Source of the DNA: Lampris incognitus
Taxonomy: Eukaryota; Chordata; Actinopteri; Lampriformes; Lampridae
Assembly (NCBI RefSeq): GCF_029633865.1
Contig: NC_079215.1
Span: 53,715,698-53,779,697 of the forward strand
Direction of reading: 5' to 3'
Length of the DNA: 64,000 nucleotides
The notes beneath the pieces were generated by a model. The model was not told the DNA's origin. It made no database searches and saw nothing but the letters and a program-made list of their open reading frames with translations. A program made the translations under genes and the position numbers. Below are positions 34,114-47,849 of the stretch, one piece after another (positions within the stretch are counted from its first letter, which is position 1; the number at the start of each line of letters is the position of its first letter).

Positions 34114-34641
34114 GTCTGTGAATGTTCTCATTCATCCAAGTCATGGTTATCCAAAGGAGTTGAATCAAGTGCAACTGGACTTGGTATATATCCGTGAAGA
34201 CGTTTCGCCTCTCATCCAAGAGGCTTCCTCAGTTCGTGCCTTTCTGACTAGACGAAGCTAGTCTGACTGGCTGGTGATGAGACTCAGAATTTATCCTCTT
34301 GGAGTCGTTGTCAGAGCTATAGATGTCCATGGCTCTTTGCGTCCCGATGTTTACCAATGCCCGTCGCTAACAGAGCCAACGACGGGTGCAGCCAAACATC
34401 GGTACACAAAAGAGCCACTCATATCTTTGGCTCTGTTAGCAACAGGCGTTGGTAAACATCGGGACACAAAGAGCCATGGACAACTATAGCTCTGACAACG
34501 ACTCCAAGAGGATAAATTCTGAGTCTCATCACCAGCCAGTCAGACTAGCTTCGTCTAGTCAGAAAGGCACGAACTGAGGAAGCCTCTTGGGTGAGAGGCG
34601 AAACGTCTTCACGGATATATACCAAGTCCAGTTGCATTTGA
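34114..34641. mobile_element. Foldback element, Penelope-like, copy 1
   Basis: 528 bp made of two long inverted arms (about 34150-34385 and 34395-34635) around a short centre, inserted in the copia 3' region. Flanked by the perfect 13-bp duplication TTCATCTTAACTC (34101-34113 and 34642-34654). Each arm contains CTGAGGA, a GCCTC/GAGGC hairpin, then GAAAC, a hammerhead-ribozyme-like core. Long variable duplications, inverted LTR-like arms and ribozyme motifs are known for Penelope-like elements. No reverse transcriptase is present, so the assignment is inferred. Confidence 0.6.
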
Positions 34642-34880
34642 TTCATCTTAACTCAAAACATCATAAGGTTTTCTACCTTGCATCATGTAACCTTTCACTT
34701 ACATGGTTACTCGCCAAACATAAACTTTGCAAACTTAATCAATTTTGTTACGGCTTTCGTCATCACATCTGCTACCTACGATCTCTTCGTATTTTCTGGC
34801 ATCACTCAACATTTCTGCATCATTAGTGTAGTTCCAATTTTTGTTCACAGGGTGTTGCTCTAGGTTTACAATCTTGCATG

Positions 34881-37097
34881 TCAAACCTTTCTAGCATTTT
34901 TTTCCACATACCTCTTCTGTGACATTTTCACACATTTATCACACTGGTCAAAATCGATACCAAGAAAATGTTTCAATTTACCCAAGTCTTTCATCTTGAA
35001 TTTTGCTGTGAGCATCTCCTTTACAATCTTCAGTGCGTTTTCATCACTGGCAGCAATAATCAAGTTATCAACCCATATTATAATTATCACTTTCTCATTT
35101 TCTGTTTCCCTTGTGTAAATACAATGATCAGCTGGATTTTGCAAAAACTCATTTTCGTTCAGACGCTCATGCAACATTTTGTTCCAGTTCCTGCCTGACT
35201 GTTTTAACCTATATAATGACTTTTCTAGATTATACACCAACTTTTCATTTGTACTAGATTTCACCTCGTAACCCTCTGGTTGTTCCATGAAAATCTCGCA
35301 ATCTATTGGTGCATGTAGGTATGCAGTTTTGACATCCATCTGATGTAAAATCAGGTTTTCCTGCACTGCTTTTTCCTTCAACACTCTGATACTGGTCAAG
35401 TTAGCAGTAGGAGAAAACGTCTCTTCATAGTAGTCTACACCCATCTTTTGACTGTATCCCTTAGCTACATACTGTGCCTTGTATTTGTCAGATTCATCAA
35501 CATCATTCTTAATTGCATATACCCATCTACCCCCCCCTGCATTCTTACCCTCAGGTAAGTTGGTCAGGGTAAATGTGTCATTTTCTCTGAGCGATTGCAT
35601 TTCGTAATCCATTGCATTAATCTATTCCTTTGAGTTAGTTGAGGTTACCGCTTCCCTGAATGTTAGGGGCACATTACACATCAGCCTGTAACAGTAATCT
35701 ATGTTCGTCAGTACCTGATCATCACTCTCCTCATCAGATACATATTCATTTAAATAACATGGTTTCTTCTTCACTCTAGAAGGGTATCGTGTGGGCTCAT
35801 GGCTGGGCTCGCCCGTCTGTGTTTGGCTGTTCACCTCAGGCCTAGCTACTGGGACCTGGCTCTGAGTACATCCTGGACTCACATCAGTATTTTGCCTGGT
35901 CTCGCTAGCCCTATTCTGCACCTAAAAGTCATCGTCATCAGGCATCATGTCAGTCTGTGTCTGCTGCTCTGCAATCGTTTTTGTCACAAACTTAACCAGT
36001 CTGTGCTTCTGCACTTTCCCATTGTCAGGATAATAGACCATGTAGGCTGGGCTATTCTTGTCGTACCCGACAAAGATTCCTTTCTCACACCTTGAGTCTA
36101 GTTTTCTCTTGTCATGCTTATAGGCATAACACGCTGACCAAACTTTTGCATCTTAGAAATGTTAGGCCGTTTTCCTGTCAACATTAAGTAAGGCGTCTGT
36201 TTTGTGCGATTGCAAAAGCATCTGTTCCTCACTACAGCTGCTGTCTGCACTGCATAGGCCCATAACACTTTTGGCAACTCGCTCTCTATTAGCATACACC
36301 TCGCCATGTCAAACAGGGTTCGCCAGTTTCGCTCAGCTGTACCATTCTGGTGTGGTGAGTATGGTGCTGAGGTCTCATGCCTAATTACATTTCTGCTGAG
36401 TAGTGCCTGGTAATTCTTTCCCATGAACTCTGTACCATTGTCAGATCTGGTACATTTAATTTTCCCATATGGGGCTGTGTCAGCAAGAAACTTCTCTGTT
36501 GTTTGCACTGTGTCACTCTTATTTTTTTAGGACGTACACGAACACTGCACTGGAATAATCATCAGTGAATGATAACGCAAACCTATACCTGCCTCTGGAC
36601 TCTGGGTCTATCGGTCCCGCTAGATCTGTGTGTACCAACTCTAGAGCTGCTTTGGCTCTCACACCAGGCTCCCTATTCCTAGTTTGGATACATTTTCCCT
36701 GAGTGCACACTTCGCAATGTAGGGTAGGTTTGTCTACTTTGCCCTTGACTGTCATACCATCAACAACATTTTGTAATTTCTGAATATCATCGTAATTACA
36801 GTGCCCTAGAATCTCATGCCATGTGTGTGTATATCAAAACACGCTTTACATTGGTCATCACATTCATCATTTACTGTGTGCAAGTAGTATAGTTTGTTAT
36901 GCTCATGAATGTGGAATTGTGCACCGTCTGTGTCTCGTAGAACGTCCTTTCCTTTCTTGAAGATTACGGTCGCTCCGCTGGCAATAGTCGCTTTCCCAGA
37001 AAAGATGTCCTGCGGGTATGAGGGGCTGTACAACGCCCGTCTCAGCGTCGTGTTGTGGCGTCACCCTCTGCTGTCGATCAAGCACACCTCCGCGTCC
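34881..37097 (-). pseudogene. copia copy 1 pol: protease end, integrase, reverse transcriptase (broken)
   Basis: Minus-strand fragments in copia order. The gag-pre-integrase region (36806-37033) contains ALYSPSYPQDIFSGKA. The integrase (36098-36755) contains HCEVCTQGKC, HTDLAGPIDP, SDNGTEF and SPHQNGTAERNWRTL. A linker follows at 35622-35921, then the reverse transcriptase (34881-35612) with GGRWVYAIKND, YSQKMGVDYYEETFSPTA, HQMDVKTAYLHAPIDCEIFM and LYRLKQSGRNWNKML. The catalytic YVDD is altered to WVDN. Frameshifts occur near 35615, 36095 and 36515. RNase H is missing, and the order stops where the foldback element and 3' LTR follow. Confidence 0.88.
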
Positions 37098-37098
37098 A

Positions 37099-40000
37099 GG
37101 TCAAAGTAAAGTTTTTGCGGGTTTTACATATTTTATATCGGAGCTTTTCTAAAGGTAGAAAGGACAGCACCTCCCTCAACCACTGCAAAAATGATGGCGC
37201 TTTATTCGACCTCCAGTTAAATAGGATAAGTCTGTGTGCTAGTAATGAGGCAAATGCTAGAGCATTTGCCTGCAAAGTTGTGACCTTACAGTTAGGGGGT
37301 GGTATGCCAAAGATGGCTGTGTGAAAATCAGGGTTTATGGTCTGTTTACAGATATGTGAGAATACATTAAATATCTGTCCCCAATAACTGTTGAGGGAGG
37401 GGCATGCCCAGAACATGTGTCCCACCGAGGCTGGACTATGGCTGCACCTCGGACAGCCAGGGTCTGTGGTGGGAAAGATTCTGGCAAGCTTGTCCCCCGA
37501 GTAGTGAAGACGGTGAAGCACCTTGAACTGAATTAACCCATGTCGTATACACAATGAGGACGTATGTATACGAGTGAAGCTGTCCCACCATGCCTCTTCA
37601 GAAAGCTCTACACCCAAATCTCTCTCCCATGCAGTTTTTGTTTTGTCCCAGGATATCTGTTTCAATCCCTGTATCAGTGTGTAAATTATAGAGACCCGTT
37701 TTTTCCCAAAGGGACCCATCTCTAGAATAACATCTAATTGGCTCCTGGGTGGCAGATACGGAAATGAGGGAAACACTTTCTTGGCAAAACTACGGATTTG
37801 AAGGTATCTAAAAAAATGGGATCTGGGTATGTTATGGTATTTGGTAAGTGTTTCAAATGAGGTGAATGTTCCATCTTTAAATAGATCACAAAAAAACACC
37901 AGTCCATTTCTATGCCAATGTTGAAATGCGTTATCTAACACAGACGACGAGACGAATTGATTATTTGCTACTGGAAAAAGACCGCTAGCATGCTTTAACC
38001 CTAAATGCCTCCTAAACTGGAGCCATATCCTAAGTGAAGCTTTAACCACCGGGTTTGTTATTTGTATGTTACGATTATGTGGTAGTGGAGAGGTGAATAT
38101 CGGTAAAGGATTGGATAAGAGTTCCATGTGAACCCAATCTGTACCCTGTTGATTCTTATATGTAAATGCCCAATGTAAAAGTTTTACAATGTTCGCAGCC
38201 CATTAGTAACAAATAAAGTTAGGCAAGCCTAACCCCCCTGTCTCCTTAGGGACCTCAAAGTATATTTTCTTCATCGTGGGGTTTGAATTGTTCCAGATGA
38301 ATGATGAAATTAATCTATCTAATTGTTGAAAAGTTGTCTTGGGTATGCATATGGGAATCATTTGAAAAAGATAGAGAAAAATCTGGGTAAGACTGTCATT
38401 TTAACTATATTAATGCGGCCCACTAATGAAATTGGTAGCGTTGACCACTTTTTAAAATCTTGTTTTGTTCGTTCTATTAGTGTTTTAAAGTTATGGTTAT
38501 ATAACCTCCCCATTGTATGGGTGACTCTGATTCCTAAATATGTAAATACATTATGTTCAAGTTTAAATGGAAAGCTAGAGTAGTCTCTATCAGTGTGGTT
38601 AATCGGAAAAAGCAAGCTCTTTGAATAGTTTATCTTATAACTTGACAGGCGACCAAAGTTATCCAGGGTAAGTAATAGTCTTGGTATAGATTCTATTAAG
38701 TTGGATATATATAACAACAGGTCATCTGCATAAAGTGATACCTTATGCAATTTACCACCTCGTGAGATACCTTTAATGCCATCCTCTGCCCTAAGAGCTA
38801 TAGCGAGTGGCTCAATTGCCAAATTGAAGAGGTAAGGAGAGAGGCTGCAGCTCCGTCTGCAGCCCCTATGGAGTGAAAAATAATCAGAAATAATTTTATT
38901 CGTCCGCACTGCGGCTGTCGGTGAGCAATACAATATTTTAACCCATGCTAGGAATGAGGAACCAAAGGCAAACCTTTCTAGAACGGCAAATAGATATTGC
39001 CATTCGATGCGGTCAAATGCCTTCTCAATAGCTAAAGAAATCACTACTTCTGTCTGTTCTACGGAATGTGGTGTGTACAGTACATTAAATAGGTGGCGCA
39101 CGTTATGGAATGACTGCCTGCCTGGTATAAAACCAGTTTGATCAGGGTTAACAACCGTTGGGACTACAGTTTCAATACGGGTGGCCAAGATTTTTGTAAG
39201 GATTTTGTAGTTGCAATTCAACAAGCTTACAGGGCGGTAGGAGCCACACAGTAGGGGATCTTTGTCTTTTTTAAGTAACACTGATATGATTGCCTGCATC
39301 ATAGTTTGGGGGTAATTTCTGTTGGTTAAACATTTCCTGATACAACAGGTTAGTATTGGTGCCAGCTTGGTAGCAAATTCCTTATACATTTCAATTGTGA
39401 AACCACCCAGACCCAGTGCTTTGTTGCTCTGCATGGATTTAATTGCTTGTATCACTTCCTCTGTTGATATCTCTCTGTCTATCTGTGCTCTGTCTTCAAG
39501 GGCAATTTTTGGTATGGTCAGACCGTCTAAAAAAGTGAAAATATGCGACAAGTCGCTGGGCGGTTTTGAACTATAAAGGGTAATATAAAATTGTTTAAAC
39601 TGGTTATTGATGGTGTCAGAGTTGGTAGTCTTTACCCCAGCTGCTGTACAAATTTCAGAAACAGTGTTAGCGGCTGTGGACTGTCTAACCTGATGGGCTA
39701 ATAGTTTTCCAGCTTTCTCTTCATGCTCATAAAATGTCTGTTTTGATTTAAAGAATAATTGTTCTGTTTGTTTAACGAGAGATTGTCGAATTCTGTTTTT
39801 AATAATAATTTTTTCTTATACAGTTCAGGTGTTGGGGAATCAGCATATGAATGGTCCACTTCCGCTATACTATGGGACAGTTCTGTTAGACGTTGTTTAT
39901 GTTTCTTTCTCTCATGTGCTGTGTATGAGATTATTTGGCCTCTAAGGTAGGCTTTGAGAGCCTCCCAAACAATAGTTAGTGGCATATCCGCAGTATGGTT

Positions 40001-40838
40001 GAATTCCATAAAGATATCTATCTGCTGGGAGAGAAAATTTTTAAAGGAGTCCCTGGACAGTAATAGAGGATCAAATCGCCAGGTGTGTTGGGGTTTAGGG
40101 CAGTCTATGAAGCCTATATCTAGATGTACAGGACTATGATCCGAAATAACAATACTATTATATTGACTCCCCTAACCATAGGAAGGATCCTACTATACAG
40201 GAGAAAAAAAAATCAATCCTTGAGTAAGAATGGTGCACTGGGGGAAAAAAAGCAGTATTGTTTAGTAGTAGGGTTGTTTCTTCTCCAGGGATCAAAAAGA
40301 GAGTAGGATTCCATATATGAATGGATAACAGCACCTGCCTTCGAAATTTTACTATTAGGTCTTGGGTTTGATCTGTCCAAATATGGATGTAATACACAAT
40401 TAAAATCTCCCCCCAAATAGGTAATTATTTAAGTCTGGGAGGGCTGCTATGAAACTAGAGAAAAAAAGTGGGTCATCCCAGTTTGGTCCATATACATTTG
40501 CTAGTGCCACACGTGTACCATACAGGTTACCTGTCACTATCACATACCTTCCCTGGGGTCAGAAATAGTCAGCAGTGGAATGAATGGGATACCCTTCCTG
40601 ATCAAGATGGCCGTGCCCCGCGTTCTATTCTCATTCCTGGAACAGAAAATTTGTCCTATCCAAGCTTTCTTGAGTTTTGTGTGTTCACTTGACCGAAGAT
40701 GAGTTCCTGTAAGAACATGACATCAGCGCTCAAAGATTTTAAATGTACAAAAACCCTACTAAGCTTTACTGGATTGTGAATTCCCTTTATATTCCAGCTC
40801 AAAAAACGAAGATAACCTGTATTTTGAGCATCAGACAT
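37099..40838 (-). pseudogene. L1-like LINE ORF2 (endonuclease and reverse transcriptase), broken
   Basis: The ORF2 start reads MSDAQNTGYLRFLSWNIKGI (ATG at 40836-40838), an APE-type endonuclease N-terminus, followed by a frameshifted endonuclease with GGDFNCVLHPYLDRS (40380-40416). The reverse transcriptase (38358-39551) has RPVSLLNCNYKILTKILATR, QTGFIPGRQS, AEDGIKG and YADDLLLYIS. Motif A reads SLAIEKAFDRIEW, where L1 elements have D at the third position, so one catalytic Asp is lost. The C-terminal part (37078-38127) contains CPRCSHSPASVGHMFWACP, the Cys-His motif typical of L1 ORF2. The L1 3' UTR and poly(A) are absent; the frame runs straight into copia sequence at about 37098. Confidence 0.9.
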
Positions 40839-41611
40839 TTTTTCTAAAAATGAAAAGAGAGAAGAAAAAAAAAGTCCCTGCCTACTAACTACAAAACAAA
40901 AACAGAGCCTTGAGAACCCAGGGTGATCTACTAATTCCCTAGACATCGCATCCCCCATTTCTAGTATAACATGGCAAATAACCATATAAAAACCCTCTAA
41001 CAAGCCCTAACCAGGGCGAACAGTGGTCTTGTTAAGATTATATTAAATCAAAAAGTATTTATATACTTAAGAACTATATATCAACACCCATATTAAAATA
41101 AAAAAAGGAAGGAAAAGAGTATATCAACACCCATATATCAGCAGTTATAATACAGTTCCTTTGTAGGTAAGTGACACTGACCTGGGTGTCGCCCTAGCAG
41201 TCTCTGGCAAGTCACCAAAGCACTGTTACGGGTCTCATAATAATTAGCATCCGTACACACATATACATGCACACACACGATAATAATAAAACAGAAAGAT
41301 ATCTTTTAAAATGGGCAGCAGGTATGAAACATTCGTATTACATGAAAAAGGCAACATTATCTGTGAGTCTCAAATTACAAAAGTTAAAGTAATTAGATAA
41401 AGTTAAACTGTAACGTTACCCTGTCGTCTTGGTGTCTTAGCTAGTTACTTCCGCTAGTTGTTGGTACTTAGCAGCTAATAACGATTAGCCGCCAATACCA
41501 GTTAGCCACAAATATATTGGAGTTTATCAACATCTTACTGTACATTGTCCGGAGGCTTTAGATTCTCCCTGATATAACCCATCGCCTTAGATGGGTCGTC
41601 GAACCGCTTTT

Positions 41612-41925
41612 TAGTCTAGTCAGTTAAGGCAAAATGGCTGCAAAAAGTCATTCACATTTGAGCCTATGTTTTTCTGTTAATTTAGAGTCCAATAAAGAAA
41701 AAAATGCAAGGAGCCCAAAATTTTAGGTGGGGGAAGTCTCTGAAATGGCCACGCCCACTTTTTAGGCCTGGAAATCAGTATCTCGGCTCCTGAATGTCGC
41801 AGAGAGCTGATCATGGGCTCAAAAGAAGCAGAAGCACCACATTTATATAAGCATTATGAACAAACATATACCCCAAAACCTTTACTTTTTCAGATATTTT
41901 AAGAAAACTAATTTTTACTGGTCAC
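41612..41925. repeat. Left inverted repeat of the 4.26-kb transposon
   Basis: It matches the right repeat from TAGTCT to the inner end ctggtcac. The main differences are within the first 45 bp. Confidence 0.9.
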
Positions 41926-41970
41926 GTTTCACGTATCAGCTCCTGAAGGTTGTAAAAAGGTATATTTGAC

Positions 41971-44900
41971 ATGAAGGAAGGCCTCTCAAGGGAGAGAAGA
42001 TTTTCCAGGGACATTAACCCTAACACACCGGGCTTGGAAACAGTGTTGGAGGAATATCTGAGCGTAATGGAGCAGAAGGTCTTTAAGGAGTCTCGTCGCC
42101 CTCTACAGACCATCAATGTTGAAGAAGTTGACGCAGAGCTAAAAGTCGTGTTTCAGAAAAGCATGGAAGAAGAAGAAGAGTTTTTGATGGTGGCTATGAA
42201 GAACATTGGATCTGATGCATTACAGCCTGTTACTTGGACCTGTCACCATGCTTCAAAGGAACGTGACCAGACAGATGTTCCCAAAACAATCAACTGCATC
42301 CTGCCAGTGATTGACCATGCTAGCAACACTGAACACCTTCAGCTCCATGTCATGAGAATAGCAGTATCATACACAAGATATCTTAACCCAGGCCAGGTTG
42401 CAGTGGGTGGATCCGATCAGCCCCTTTATGCCATCAAGAAGATGATACAGTGGGCCATGGGGGAAGAGTTTTCTCATTCATACTTCGCGTTCATGGGTGG
42501 GCTGCACCTTGAGAAGGTTTCTCTTGTCTGTGTTGGGCAGTTGATAAAAGGAACTGGCCTTGATACCATCTTAACCTCAGCTAATCTGAATATCACAGGT
42601 CTGACAACTGCTGTCTGCGATGTGAATTCCATAAAGAAGGCTAGATACTGTATTCAACTCCTGGCTGTGGTGCTGGCCAAGAAGAGAGATGAAGCATTTC
42701 AGGCAAAACGTCTAGAGGACAACAGTTTGACTTGGAGTAACTGGGTGGCCAATGAAAACAGCCCCATGTTTCACTACTGGAACAATGTTGTTGACACAAT
42801 CAAGAAGGTCCTTATCTTCATAAGATCCTTTCGAGAGGCAAACTTCATCATGATGATCAGTGCACTTGAGCAGCTCATTCCTCTTTTCTTTGCACTTGAT
42901 CATACACACTATGCCAGATGGGCATCAGTGTTTCTTCAGGATCTCAAAGAGCTCAAATGGAGACACCCATACTTGTTCAAGGAATTTCTTTCAGGCTCTT
43001 TCACAGTAAACACCAGAGACAACCCATTCTCAAAGATTGCATGTGATCAAAAGCAGGAACATAACATAAAGGTCATCAAGTCTGACACTGGATATGTCGA
43101 TATCATCAATCGGGAAGATCAAGAGTTCTTCAGGAAACTCGAACTTGCGCTACCCGAAATCCAGCGCTACCTAGATGAGGTCGAAGGTCAAGATCCATCA
43201 CACGGGCACAAAGAAATGCTGGATTCCTTCAAGGAAACATTTTCAAGCCACACACTCAAGGTGTACCAGGGTATCCTTACCAACCCGTTCGATGAAGCTC
43301 AGTTCATGAGGTTGAACTCATCCATTCCCTTCCCAGATGTCATAAGTAAAGACTCCAGTTTTGTCTTTACAGTCGGCAAAACTCAGCATGACCAGTTTGT
43401 GCAGGAGCGAATTGTATTAAGTAAGAAGGATGTCAATGCAACCATCTCACGAAATGCCCTGAAACTCCCAAGTTCATGTGCAAAAGTCCAACTCGCTAGC
43501 CCTGCAATCAAGCCACCCAAAGGAACCTTTGCAAAGCTGAAGGAGGCCTGCAGATCAAGAGAAGAAGAGACAAGGAAGTTATTTGGTGGTGAATTCACAG
43601 GTGAAACTAATTGATATAAAGTCAGTTATTCAAATATTTTAGATGTTACTTAAGTCTTACCAGATTTTTAATACAGTGATATTCATTGATTCAATTTCAC
43701 ATTCAAGTTAATTGATTTGACAGTAAGCCCAAGAGTTACACTTAGCTTAACTATTCATTTCAATTTCAGGTTTACCCGACGCCTTGTCAACAAAGGATGG
43801 AGATATTTATCATAGCCAAAAGTCTCAAATTCTTAAGGACATCGGTGTACAAGTTCAATCTACATCCTCAGAAGGACTTGTGATAGATTTGTCTGTGCAA
43901 GTACGAATCATGGCAAAGTCTCTCACCAAAGGCATGACATTCCAAGACTTTGTAATCAAAGTGTTGAACAGCATTGCCAGGATCGGTCATGAGAAGAAAG
44001 CCAATCATATTGACATTGTGGCTGACCTCTACCAGAATATGAGCATCAAGACTGCGACTAGGAAGAACCGGGGATCAGCAGGTAGTTCACAGATGGCTTT
44101 CAGTGAGAATGACACCATGCCAGAATCTAAGCAATTCTTTGAAGCTTTTCTGTCTAATGTAGACAACAAAGTAGCCCTGGATCTAATGTTCGCCAGGATT
44201 GCTAAGGCACAAGCGTGGAACTGGGACAAGGAGTTCAGCATCACCTACGGCAGAAAGGTGCTTGCAAACTTCGGCGAAAGCTTCGAGATCCAGCTTTATG
44301 ACAGCATAGATATGCTTGAGGAGGCTGACAACCGCATCGTTTGCCATGTGATGCACATGCTAAACAAGGGGATCAAGTCAGTTACAGTTAGAACAGTCGA
44401 CTCCGATGTGGTAGTCATCCTACTAGGGTTCACTACACAGTTCCTATCAGTATGTAATGACTTGCAACTTATAGTTGACTTTGCAGTTCCTGGCAAACGC
44501 CAATTCTACTCAATCACAGAAGCACACAAGAAGCTTGGTGGAGATGTGGCCGATGCCATGCCTGTGTTCCATTCTTTTAGTGGCTGTGATTCTGTGAGCG
44601 CCTTCTTTGGCCACTCAAAGACTGCTCAATACAAAGCCTGGATAAACCACAGTAAGTCCACAGAACTCACTGCTGCTTTGAGAGGACTAAGTTGCTGCCC
44701 TGGTATCGAGACAGTTAAGGAAAGCATGGAAGTTATTGAGCCCTGGGTAATGAGCTGGTACAACAAGACTGGACTGTACAACTGTGTCAGTATAGATGAG
44801 CTCAGATTCCAGCTGTTCAAGCACTCAGTTAATGATGAGCTGAGAGACCTACCCCCAAGTCAGGATGCGCTTCTACAGCATCTGTTGAGAGCTACATTCC

Positions 44901-45151
44901 AGGCAGGATGGCTGTGGGGAAACAGCCTGCTACAACTCCCTTGTCCCCCTGTCATTGAATGGGGTTGGACTACCGAAGGAGAGGAACTCTTCGTCAAGTG
45001 GAGCACAGTTTCCACAAGAGATACATTGTCTCAAGTAACAGGGGTGTGTAGTTGCAGATCTAATAAGTGTACCTCATGTTCTTGTGCTGGCAGAGGGATG
45101 AAATGTCTCATTTATTGCAAGTGCCTCAGCAAGTGTTTGAATCCAGTCTGA
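41971..45151 (+). CDS. Putative transposase, two exons, 1003 codons joined
   Basis: Exon 1 is 41971-43600, the intron is 43601-43769 (gtgaaa...tttcag, 169 nt), and exon 2 is 43770-45151 ending TGA. The join is in frame, reading EFTG then LPDALSTKDG. The first 540 residues are an unrecognised domain (TWTCHH, DQPLYAIKKMIQWAMG, FFALDHTHYARWASVF). Exon 2 shows HIDIVADLYQNMSIK, EEADNRIVCH, VRTVDSDVVVILLG and HSFSGCDSVSAFFG, spaced like the acidic motifs of XPG/FEN1-type PIN nucleases, then a Cys-rich tail (CSCRSNKCTSCSCAGRGMKC). No stop interrupts either exon. The start ATG lies 46 nt inside the inverted repeat, and an upstream exon or N-terminal deletion cannot be excluded. The function is inferred from motifs and context only. 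Confidence 0.72.
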
Positions 45152-45369
45152 TGGGATGTGTGAGGTTAAAATAAAGATTTTTTTGGACCTCACATGGTTT
45201 GCTTTGTTTCTTTGGTGGTTACTGGGTTCCTCCTCTTATAACAAAGAGTCAACTTGAATACTAGCACTCCATGAGTAGATGTAACACTTTTACTCAAACA
45301 AACTGTATAGCCTTCTTGCACAGATTTGGCTAAAGTTGATTGCATGCTGCTGATCAATTCAATGGAAAA

Positions 45370-45550
45370 AAGAACATGTTCATGAATAGCTCAAAACGTG
45401 AAGATTTTAGGGCATACAGTATATTTGTTCAGAGCACTAATATAAATAGTTATTTCCACATCTTTTGAGCCCAATATCAACTCGGGGCAACCTCCGAGAG
45501 CTGAGCCTGAGATATAGTCCCAGGGCTAAAAAGTGGGCGTGGCCATGTAT
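45370..45550. repeat. Diverged direct duplication of the right subterminal region
   Basis: The segment around 45390-45550 (..cttttgagcccaatatcaac.., aaaaagtgggcgtggccatg) repeats 45585-45735 (..cttttgagcccatgatcagc.., aaaaagtgggcgtggccatt) in direct orientation at about 190-bp spacing, with clear divergence. Confidence 0.75.
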
Positions 45551-45874
45551 GTGACCAGTGAAAATTAGTTTTTTGTAAATACCTGAAAAAGTAAAGGTTT
45601 TGGGGTATATGTTTGTTCATAATGCTTATATAAATGTGGTGCTTCTGCTTCTTTTGAGCCCATGATCAGCTCTCTGCGACATTCAGGAGCCGAGATACTG
45701 ATTTCCAGGCCTAAAAAGTGGGCGTGGCCATTTCAGAGACTTCCCCCACCTAAAATTTTGGGCTCCTTGCATTTTTTTCTTTATTGGACCCTAAATTAAC
45801 AGAAAAACATTGGCTCAAATGTGAATGACTTTTTGCAGCCTTGACCCCATATTTGCCCTTAACTGACCAGACTA
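45551..45874. repeat. Right inverted repeat of the 4.26-kb transposon
   Basis: Inverted copy of 41612-41925. It is slightly longer owing to an extra 'ggggtcaa' segment near the outer end. Confidence 0.9.
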
Positions 45875-46591
45875 TTTCTTGGCCGGATGATTAAGTGATA
45901 CGAAGCACCGCTGGGAACTGGATCCCGAACTTGATGCCCTGGCAGCTCCGGAGGAGCCGTTTAGCTTCGGAGAAGCCCGCTCTCTTTTTCGCCACCGCCG
46001 CGGTGTAATCCGGGAAGATGCTCACTCTTGCCGTGCAGGCTCAACGGAGCTGAACGGGCAGCTTTGCGGAAAAACCTCCTCTCTCTCTGAGAAATAGTGA
46101 AACTTCACCACGATGATCCTGGGGGGGGGGGGGGTTCTCCTTCGTTGGTGGAGTGCCGCAGGCTGTGGTGAGCCCGGTCTAGGGTCGGGGTGAAGCTGAG
46201 GCCTAGTAACTCCTGCAGTAGTTTAGTGATGGTAATAGCAGGCTGCTGGCCTCCGCTGGTCTCGAATCCCTCTTTTATCCCGACAATGCGTGCATTACAC
46301 CGGCACTGTCGTCCCTCCAGATCATCTACCTTCTGGCGTAGCATAGAGACTTCAGATTTTAGCTGGCCGATGTCCTCCTCCATTTTCGTCGTCTTGTCTG
46401 AGTATGTGTTCAGGCCGTCCTCCACATCTTTCAGACAGGTCTCTTGTTTCGCCGTGCCGTCCTTTATAGAGTCTATTTTTGCATTCTGATCCTCTGTCAG
46501 GGTATCTGCAGGTTTCATTAAGTTAAATTTAAGACCTTTTTAATGCCACTTGGAATGGAATTTAAGACCAAAATCTACAACAAAATATATA

Positions 46592-47849
<1,258 letters not shown>

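Larger units (their letters stand above)
41612..45874 (+). mobile_element. 4.26-kb DNA transposon with long inverted repeats, Academ-like (inferred)
   Basis: The ends are TAGTCTAGTCAGTTAAGG on the left and the inverted TAGTCTGGTCAGTTAAGG on the right. The inverted repeats run about 314 bp (41612-41925) and 324 bp (45551-45874) with few differences. A 3-bp duplication TTT (41609-41611 and 45875-45877) is supported because excising the element with one TTT restores the L1 ORF1 frame. It encodes one two-exon protein. The 3-bp duplication and XPG/PIN-like acidic motifs suggest Academ, but the family is not proven. Very similar repeats point to a young insertion. Confidence 0.8.

Noticed and set aside
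34114..34641. CRISPR-like or tandem repeat array
   Set aside because: It is one palindromic element with two inverted arms and a target duplication, not spaced direct repeats.
37055..37324. 89-codon plus-strand ORF
   Set aside because: Antisense to the L1 ORF2 C-terminus.
46190..46489. 99-codon plus-strand ORF
   Set aside because: Antisense shadow of the L1 ORF1 coiled coil.
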